A DNA stretch of 64,000 nt from Providencia zhijiangensis (GTDB taxonomy: Bacteria > Pseudomonadota > Gammaproteobacteria > Enterobacterales > Enterobacteriaceae): the NCBI RefSeq assembly GCF_030315915.2, contig NZ_CP135990.1, positions 2,418,001 to 2,482,000 on the forward strand, written 5' to 3'. The translations under genes were made by a program, and so were the position numbers. The notes beneath the pieces were generated by a model. It saw only the letters and a list, made by a program, of their open reading frames with translations. It did not search any database and was not told the origin of the DNA. This document shows, piece by piece, positions 59,801 through 64,000 of the stretch (position 1 is the stretch's first letter; the number at the start of each line of letters is the position of its first letter).

Positions 59801-61850
59801 CGGCCAGTTTATGCCCTGCCATATCTGACATGACAATTTCAAACTCAGCTAATGAATTTTCATCGACGTTATAACGCTTCGCGTAGCGGTCTGTACGGTA
59901 ATCGTAGATCTCTTTTTTCTCAAAGAGAGGACGAATACCCACCAGTTTTTTCGCTGGCCAAATCGCTTGCTCAGCACGGCGAGTCACTGGGCGACCACCT
60001 GCCTCTAATAAGCTAGCTTGCAGAACTGCCGTAATCGGAGAGCGCGTTGATTCCCAGTTGCTTTGCGGCAAGGAGATCACGGTTTCACCGCTACCATCTA
60101 AGGTTAAATCAAACTCATCCAGTTTACGCGGTAAGCCTTCTTCATTCGTCGCACCGAATTCAAAGCCCGGCAATTTCGCAACCGCTTCACGATTAGCTTT
60201 CAGCAACACTTGCCCTTGCAACTGATTATCCGCTGCAGGGGCGCCGTAGAGATAACGACCTTTAATGTCAAAGTCAACGGGCTGCGAACTTAATACCGGC
60301 TTCTCACTGCCTGTAATATCCAGCGCCATGCGCTCTGGCATAAAATCTTCAACATTAAATTTGTAATAACGTTGTGGTGAACCATCACCTAAATCAAAAC
60401 GCAGTGACCAGCCACCCGTTTCAGCATTTTTCGGGATCTCTAGCTGATACTGGTACAGGCCATCTTGTTTCTCATCCCCTTGCCATACAAAGCTCTTGTA
60501 GACTTGACCATCGGTCTTTAAGACATCCACTTTGACCGGCTGAGATTTCACTGGCTGGCCATCGCCATCACGCAATAAACCATTCACTAGCAGTAATTCG
60601 CCCGGACGATATAAATCACGAGGGCCGAATACAAAGAACTGTTTTGCATAGCCTGAAGGGCCTGAAATATCAAACTCAGACAGGTCTAATGCTGGCTGAG
60701 TTAGGTCAATCATACTGGTTTGCCCTTCGTGGGTTGCCAGTAATAATTTGCCGCCAGCCAGTTTGTCTAACTGGGCATGACCGTCACCATCCGTGGTGCC
60801 TTTGGTGACTAATTGGCCTTTCTCATCCAAAATACGCAGCTCAACGCCTTTAATCGCCGAACCTTTGGCTAATGATTGAGTGAAAATATCCACACGATCA
60901 TGGTAGCTATGTAATGACACGCCGATATCACTGAGTGTGAATACAGTCGCAGGGAATTGATAACTGTAGCTACCCGCTTTTTGCATGATCGCTAAATAAA
61001 CGCCATCTTGCTGCAGCTCTTTAATATCTTTTAATGGCAACAGAATGGATTGGCGGGTATTTTTATCTGGGTTTAAATCGAAACGCCCTGTGTAGGCTAA
61101 TTCGACTTTGTCGAGGAATTCATCGGAATACCAATATTCATAGTTACTGCGGTATTGCCACATCGCGAGGAATTGCGGTAATTGCTTTTCATCGACGCGG
61201 AAAAAATTCACGTCGATTTTATCCACGTTCAGCGCAATCACTGGCAAGCCTTGTGCAACTTTGCTTGGTAGCAAAGAGCCTTTACTTGCGAAGCCAACGG
61301 TTGGAATAATTTGTGCCGTTTGGAATTTCTTCTCAAAGCTGTTGTTAATGGTGCGTTCGTTGACCGCTTTCACTCCCGGATTAACCGAAAGGTTTAATTC
61401 TTTTGATGGCGGTAAATGGCGGAAACGTAATTCCATCTGATTATCAGATAGTTCCCAATCTCCATCCAGCTTGCCTGATTTCACATCCACCAGATTCAGA
61501 TACTGACCAAAATTTTGATTCGGTTGTAAAGGCACCGAGAACGTCACGACCATGGCGCTCGCACCATCTAGCTGCAATTCTGAGGCATCCAAAATTTCCA
61601 GATCTTTCCCGGCATATTTCTTCACTAACTCTTCATTGGAAAGCTTAGGTGCAGCCTGTTTTTGTTCTGCAACGGGTGCCGTTTTAGTACTCGTTTCTGC
61701 CGCCGAGGTGGAGACATTACTCTCTTTTTTCGTGGTATCGTCAGTATTATCGCAGCCCGCTAATGCCATAACGGACGCTAAGGCTAATGCTACATAACGC
61801 TTTTTCGTTTTTAGACCCGCCAATGAAGTCCAACTTGATTGTTGTTTCAT
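56811..61850 (-). CDS. yfhM: Bacterial alpha-2-macroglobulin YfhM
   Basis: A 1,679-residue lipoprotein (E. coli YfhM/ECAM 1,653) that traps attacking proteases in the periplasm. The N terminus has a basic region and lipobox ALAGC with Cys33. A series of macroglobulin-like domains follows, then the alpha-2-macroglobulin core and the thioester motif YGCLEQTVSG with Cys1213 and Gln1216, in a TED helical domain. The bait region should lie around residues 900-1,000. Associated with pbpC: YfhM guards the periplasm while PBP1C mends peptidoglycan, a link proposed from genomic pairing. Confidence 0.97.
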   Translation of the reverse strand: MKQQSSWTSLAGLKTKKRYVALALASVMALAGCDNTDDTTKKESNVSTSAAETSTKTAPVAEQKQAAPKLSNEELVKKYAGKDLEILDASELQLDGASAMVVTFSVPLQPNQNFGQYLNLVDVKSGKLDGDWELSDNQMELRFRHLPPSKELNLSVNPGVKAVNERTINNSFEKKFQTAQIIPTVGFASKGSLLPSKVAQGLPVIALNVDKIDVNFFRVDEKQLPQFLAMWQYRSNYEYWYSDEFLDKVELAYTGRFDLNPDKNTRQSILLPLKDIKELQQDGVYLAIMQKAGSYSYQFPATVFTLSDIGVSLHSYHDRVDIFTQSLAKGSAIKGVELRILDEKGQLVTKGTTDGDGHAQLDKLAGGKLLLATHEGQTSMIDLTQPALDLSEFDISGPSGYAKQFFVFGPRDLYRPGELLLVNGLLRDGDGQPVKSQPVKVDVLKTDGQVYKSFVWQGDEKQDGLYQYQLEIPKNAETGGWSLRFDLGDGSPQRYYKFNVEDFMPERMALDITGSEKPVLSSQPVDFDIKGRYLYGAPAADNQLQGQVLLKANREAVAKLPGFEFGATNEEGLPRKLDEFDLTLDGSGETVISLPQSNWESTRSPITAVLQASLLEAGGRPVTRRAEQAIWPAKKLVGIRPLFEKKEIYDYRTDRYAKRYNVDENSLAEFEIVMSDMAGHKLAAENLTARLVYERRDYYWSWSESGGWVSNYDQKDLVVANENISIAKDGTAKISFPVDWGSFRLEITNPENELVSSIQFWAGFSWQDNTGGSGSVRPDQVKLSLNKPAYLPGEKAKVRIEAPKAGKGYILLESSSAPLWWQEIDVPAGGLDVEVPVNKEWARHDLYISAVVVRPGDDSKEATVKRAVGVLHLPLADENRKIALALNAPTKMRPNEDLKVKIKATAQDGKPLPEKVNVLLSAVDTGVLNITDFKTPDPYDAFFGRKRYSVDQYDVYGHLIEGQGKLANLRFGGDGEDAALERGGMKPLTEVQIIAEQAQPVILDKNGEGEITLAIPDFNGELRLMAQAWNQKDFGHADSKVVVAAPLVTQMSMPRFMASGDKSYFALDLTNMTDNTQNVTVTFKASGMVKLDGAPTRDIELTKGKRTTVTLPVSADYGFGEGEVSMTINGVKVEGEAEKEYKNSWKVGVRPAQPAETVAFATAIEPGEIWSLPTNDFAYLQQDTLEGQVLLTSRPPLQISRYIRELFAYPYGCLEQTVSGLYPSLFSTQAELQKLGINSQTDADRHKAIELGIPHLLSMQRDDGSFSLWDKMGREEYWLTAYATDFLNKANQRGFSVPQSALNNANARLLSYLQDGSQVSYPYTDQPDASRFAIQAYAGLVLATQQKAPLGALRQIYGQANNATSGLALVQLGVALNLMGDKARGESAIIDGMKKQSARYSSIGDYGSAIRDDAMIVALLNEYNLMPKSRDQKLQTLSNNLTSQKYFSTQESNALYLAGRFYANETETPWKALVNGQEPPLVSDKPVSEFLTKQQLVNGYSVENSGTSTLYTRLNVVGYPMRSPKPYSNVLDIKRSYYDMKGNRISIDRLRSGEMVVVKLEVNANQTVPDALVVDLLPAGLELENQNLANSSANLSESAPNLQEMIDDMQQSQIRHMEYRDDRFVAAVEVQQYRPTTLVYLARAVTPGVYNKPVPQVESMYVPEWRATGYSDGQLEVVR

Positions 61851-62037
61851 TACCGCCCCATCCCTTATTAAGTTAATTTATTATGTTCATGAAGCCCAAG
61901 AAAACCCTTGAACTTAAATACGTTGCGATGATTGAGCTTAGTGTGTAATCCGCAATAATAAGTATGCGCATTAATTGAATACATAATTTAACAGAATGTA
62001 ACACCAACACCTATCAGACAAAACGGAAAAAACAGCA

Positions 62038-62073
62038 TGAAAAAATAAAGACACGGAGAAGTCCGGTCTTTAT
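62038..62073 (-). terminator. sseB terminator
   Basis: Stem AAAGAC...GTCTTT with inner CGGA/TCCG pairing (62047-62071); on the minus strand followed by ATTTTTTC. It is 20 bases past the sseB stop. Confidence 0.7.
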
Positions 62074-62090
62074 TTTGAATAAGGAGAGAA

Positions 62091-62543
62091 TTAGGTATTT
62101 TTGATGGGAATACTGTCGCGCAAGAAGCTGCCTAATCGGCGTTGATAAAATGGCGCAACGTGCTGGGTAATAAAGTGGCTTAACCCTTTTTCGTCTTCAT
62201 TAACGATGCAAAAATCAATGGATTCATCCTCATCGATATATTCGCACGCCGTTGCACCCGCTTCTTGAATAATTTCATCGATATTTTCTGCGCCTGGGAC
62301 AAATTCCAACGCTATCATCAAAATATCATCAAATTGTTCATCTTCCACTTCTTGGACCGAAACAATAAACGCGCGTCGTACGACTTTATGTTGTTTAAAA
62401 AACTCACTGAGCGCCGCTGTCAATTCTTCCGGTTCTTGTTCGAGAACACTTAATTTTAATGAAGAACCTTCCGGCACCGTGAGTTCAGTAAACTGCACAT
62501 CGGATTGCGAGTCTGTTGTTAGGTTTTGGGATTGTTGCGTCAT
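62091..62543 (-). CDS. sseB: SseB-like protein lacking the N-terminal domain
   Basis: A 150-residue protein matching only the C-terminal domain of enhanced serine sensitivity protein SseB (E. coli 258 residues): VPEGSSLKLSVLEQEPEEL (about 24-42) and VVRRAFIVSVQEVEDE (about 54-69), ending HVAPFYQRRLGSFLRDS. The gap to pepB is only 113 bases, so no N-terminal remnant exists nearby. The ATG has GAGGAT upstream. Role in E. coli is obscure (serine sensitivity). The E. coli neighbour sseA is absent. Confidence 0.8.
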   Translation of the reverse strand: MTQQSQNLTTDSQSDVQFTELTVPEGSSLKLSVLEQEPEELTAALSEFFKQHKVVRRAFIVSVQEVEDEQFDDILMIALEFVPGAENIDEIIQEAGATACEYIDEDESIDFCIVNEDEKGLSHFITQHVAPFYQRRLGSFLRDSIPIKNT

Positions 62544-62600
62544 TCAATATCCTCTACAACCAAAAATAATATCGTCTAAATTCAAAAACCATTCATGTTA

Positions 62601-62642
62601 AAGAAAAAATCGCAGGCTGCATTGACTGCACCACTGCGATTT
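62601..62642 (-). terminator. pepB terminator
   Basis: Arms AAATCGCAG (62607-62615) and CTGCGATTT (62634-62642) around an 18-base loop, followed on the minus strand by TTTTTTCTTT. It lies 15 bases past the pepB stop. Confidence 0.85.
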
Positions 62643-62656
62643 CATTATAACGCGAA

Positions 62657-63952
62657 TTATTTTGATTTTTTGAGAAGTAAGTTGGCTAATGTTCTCACAC
62701 CAATACCGGTTGCCCCTTCTGCCCATAAACTCACTGGCGATTTACGGTAAGTTGCTGAACAATCGATATGTACCCAGTTTTGACGGTAGTTTTCAACAAA
62801 GTGAGACAGGAAGGCTGCCGCTGTACTTGCACCCGCAGTATGCGAAGGCGCTGCAATATTGTTCAGATCAGCAAAGCCAGAAGGCAGTTGTTGACGGTGG
62901 AATTCCGCTAATGGTAAGCGCCAGAATAATTCGAACTCTTCATCTGAGGCTGACATTAATTCTGCCACGAGTTTGTCATCGAAGCTCAGTACGGAGTGGT
63001 AGTCATTACCCACGGCTGTTTTCGCAGCCCCAGTTAAGGTTGCCGCATCGATTAATAACGTTGGTTTCTCTTTGCTTGCATCGATTAAACCATCCGCTAA
63101 GACTAAACGCCCTTCCGCATCTGTGTTCATGATTTCAACAGATTTACCATTACGATAACGGATAATATCCCCTAATTTAAAGGCATTACCGCTAACCATG
63201 TTGTCTGCGATGCACAGGAATAATTTGACGCGTTTGTTTAAACCACGAGTGATCGCCAGCGCTAAAGAACCCACTAATGTTGCTGCACCGCCCATATCTG
63301 CTTTCATTGAGTTCATAGAAGCAGATGGCTTAATGCTATAACCCCCTGAATCGAAGGTAATACCTTTACCCACTAAACAGCCGAACACAGGGGCTTTCTC
63401 ATCTTTACCTGGGTTGTAATCCAATGCCAGCAATACTGGAGGACGGCTAGACCCACGACCCACAGTATGGATACCTGCATAACCTTGTTCTAATAAGTCA
63501 TCGCCTTTCACAATGCGGTAACTGATATCTTGAGCGCCCACTTTGCACAGTAAATCAATTGAACGCTGAGCCAATTGCTCTGGGCCTAATTCTTCTGCTG
63601 GCGCATTGATAATATCGCGAACCCAATCAATGGTATTGATGCGTTGTTCTAATTCTTTGCGATCCGCTTCTTGCAGTGCTGGCCATTCGATGGTTCTCGC
63701 CCCTTTTGGTGCACGGAAACCTTGCCAAAATGCCCAACTTTTTTCTAAGTCCCAACCTTCACCCGTTAATGAAACATTGCGAATACCTTGGCTATCTAAC
63801 TTACGACCAGCACTTTGTACAGCACACAGTTTACCCGGGTGCTTAAGGTGGATAGTCATGCCTTTATCGTTTGAACTTAATAGAGCGCCTTCACCCCAGC
63901 ATGGTGCTGCAGGTTCGCATGTAATCATGACTGGCATAATTTGTTTGGTCAT
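62657..63952 (-). CDS. pepB: Aminopeptidase B (M17 leucyl aminopeptidase family)
   Basis: A 431-residue cytoplasmic metallo-aminopeptidase (E. coli PepB 427) that trims N-terminal residues from peptides. [15 protein letters not shown] (about 205-219) and the family signature [14 protein letters not shown] (about 280-293) carry the metal and catalytic residues. The ATG at 63952 ([10 protein letters not shown]) fits the family; the longer opening at 63973 uses GTG. The gene is complete; its upstream neighbour lies outside the window. Confidence 0.96.
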   Translation of the reverse strand: MTKQIMPVMITCEPAAPCWGEGALLSSNDKGMTIHLKHPGKLCAVQSAGRKLDSQGIRNVSLTGEGWDLEKSWAFWQGFRAPKGARTIEWPALQEADRKELEQRINTIDWVRDIINAPAEELGPEQLAQRSIDLLCKVGAQDISYRIVKGDDLLEQGYAGIHTVGRGSSRPPVLLALDYNPGKDEKAPVFGCLVGKGITFDSGGYSIKPSASMNSMKADMGGAATLVGSLALAITRGLNKRVKLFLCIADNMVSGNAFKLGDIIRYRNGKSVEIMNTDAEGRLVLADGLIDASKEKPTLLIDAATLTGAAKTAVGNDYHSVLSFDDKLVAELMSASDEEFELFWRLPLAEFHRQQLPSGFADLNNIAAPSHTAGASTAAAFLSHFVENYRQNWVHIDCSATYRKSPVSLWAEGATGIGVRTLANLLLKKSK

Positions 63953-64000
63953 TATTTTTCTCACTTTATCCACTAAGTTGATTATTGCGGGATCTTGAAT

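Overview
The window reads as a chromosomal segment of an enterobacterium of the Morganellaceae, most likely Providencia. This is inferred from moderately AT-rich coding DNA, protein sequences close to but clearly diverged from their Escherichia coli counterparts, and gene order that follows the E. coli 54-57 min region with several blocks missing. The genus is an inference, not a database result.

Bases 1-18190 are the right part of a Mu-like prophage. Starting inside the portal gene, the late genes run on the plus strand in Mu order: portal end, head morphogenesis F-like protein, G-like protein, protease/scaffold, small capsid protein, major head protein, head-completion and tail-terminator genes, sheath, tube, frameshifted tail chaperone, tape measure, N, P, gp45 spike, gp46, gp47, gp48, tail fibre and fibre chaperone. 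Three non-coding signals stand out. A matched pair of late promoters (near 2007-2056 and 14044-14094) places the predicted transcription start on the ATG of the first gene. A -1 slippery site lies in the tail chaperone (8193-8199). Three TTTAAA tracts spaced 11 bp apart lie between G and I, where Mu keeps its strong gyrase site. A candidate right phage end lies near 18190.

Bases 18191-20114 hold a 1.3 kb AT-rich stretch without genes, then a minus-strand tRNA operon (Val-Val-Val-Lys-Lys-Val in transcription order) with a strong promoter, divergent from gltX. After gltX come tRNA-Ala(GGC), a flavin amine oxidase, a small DUF3820 protein and the nucleoside transporter nupC.

Bases 25600-38900 form a block for DNA ligation, division, sulfur and sugar uptake: ligA and zipA, cysZ and cysK, the PTS operon ptsH-ptsI-crr, and the sulfate/thiosulfate uptake operon cysP-cysT-cysW-cysA-cysM. 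CysZ and CysPTWA import sulfate or thiosulfate, and CysK and CysM turn the reduced sulfur into cysteine.

Bases 39100-49600 carry the DyP peroxidase yfeX, the lipoprotein yfeY, the acetyltransferase ypeA, hemF, an M4 metalloprotease without an obvious signal peptide, rluF, and the minus-strand run hisS-yfgM-bamB-der, which serves translation, outer-membrane assembly and ribosome maturation.

Bases 49800-63952 carry ispG, rodZ, rlmN, ndk, the pbpC-yfhM pair (penicillin-binding protein 1C and bacterial alpha-2-macroglobulin), a shortened sseB and pepB, all on the minus strand. Most transcription units end in a clear hairpin-plus-T-run terminator; these are listed. No CRISPR array, insertion sequence or rRNA gene was seen.
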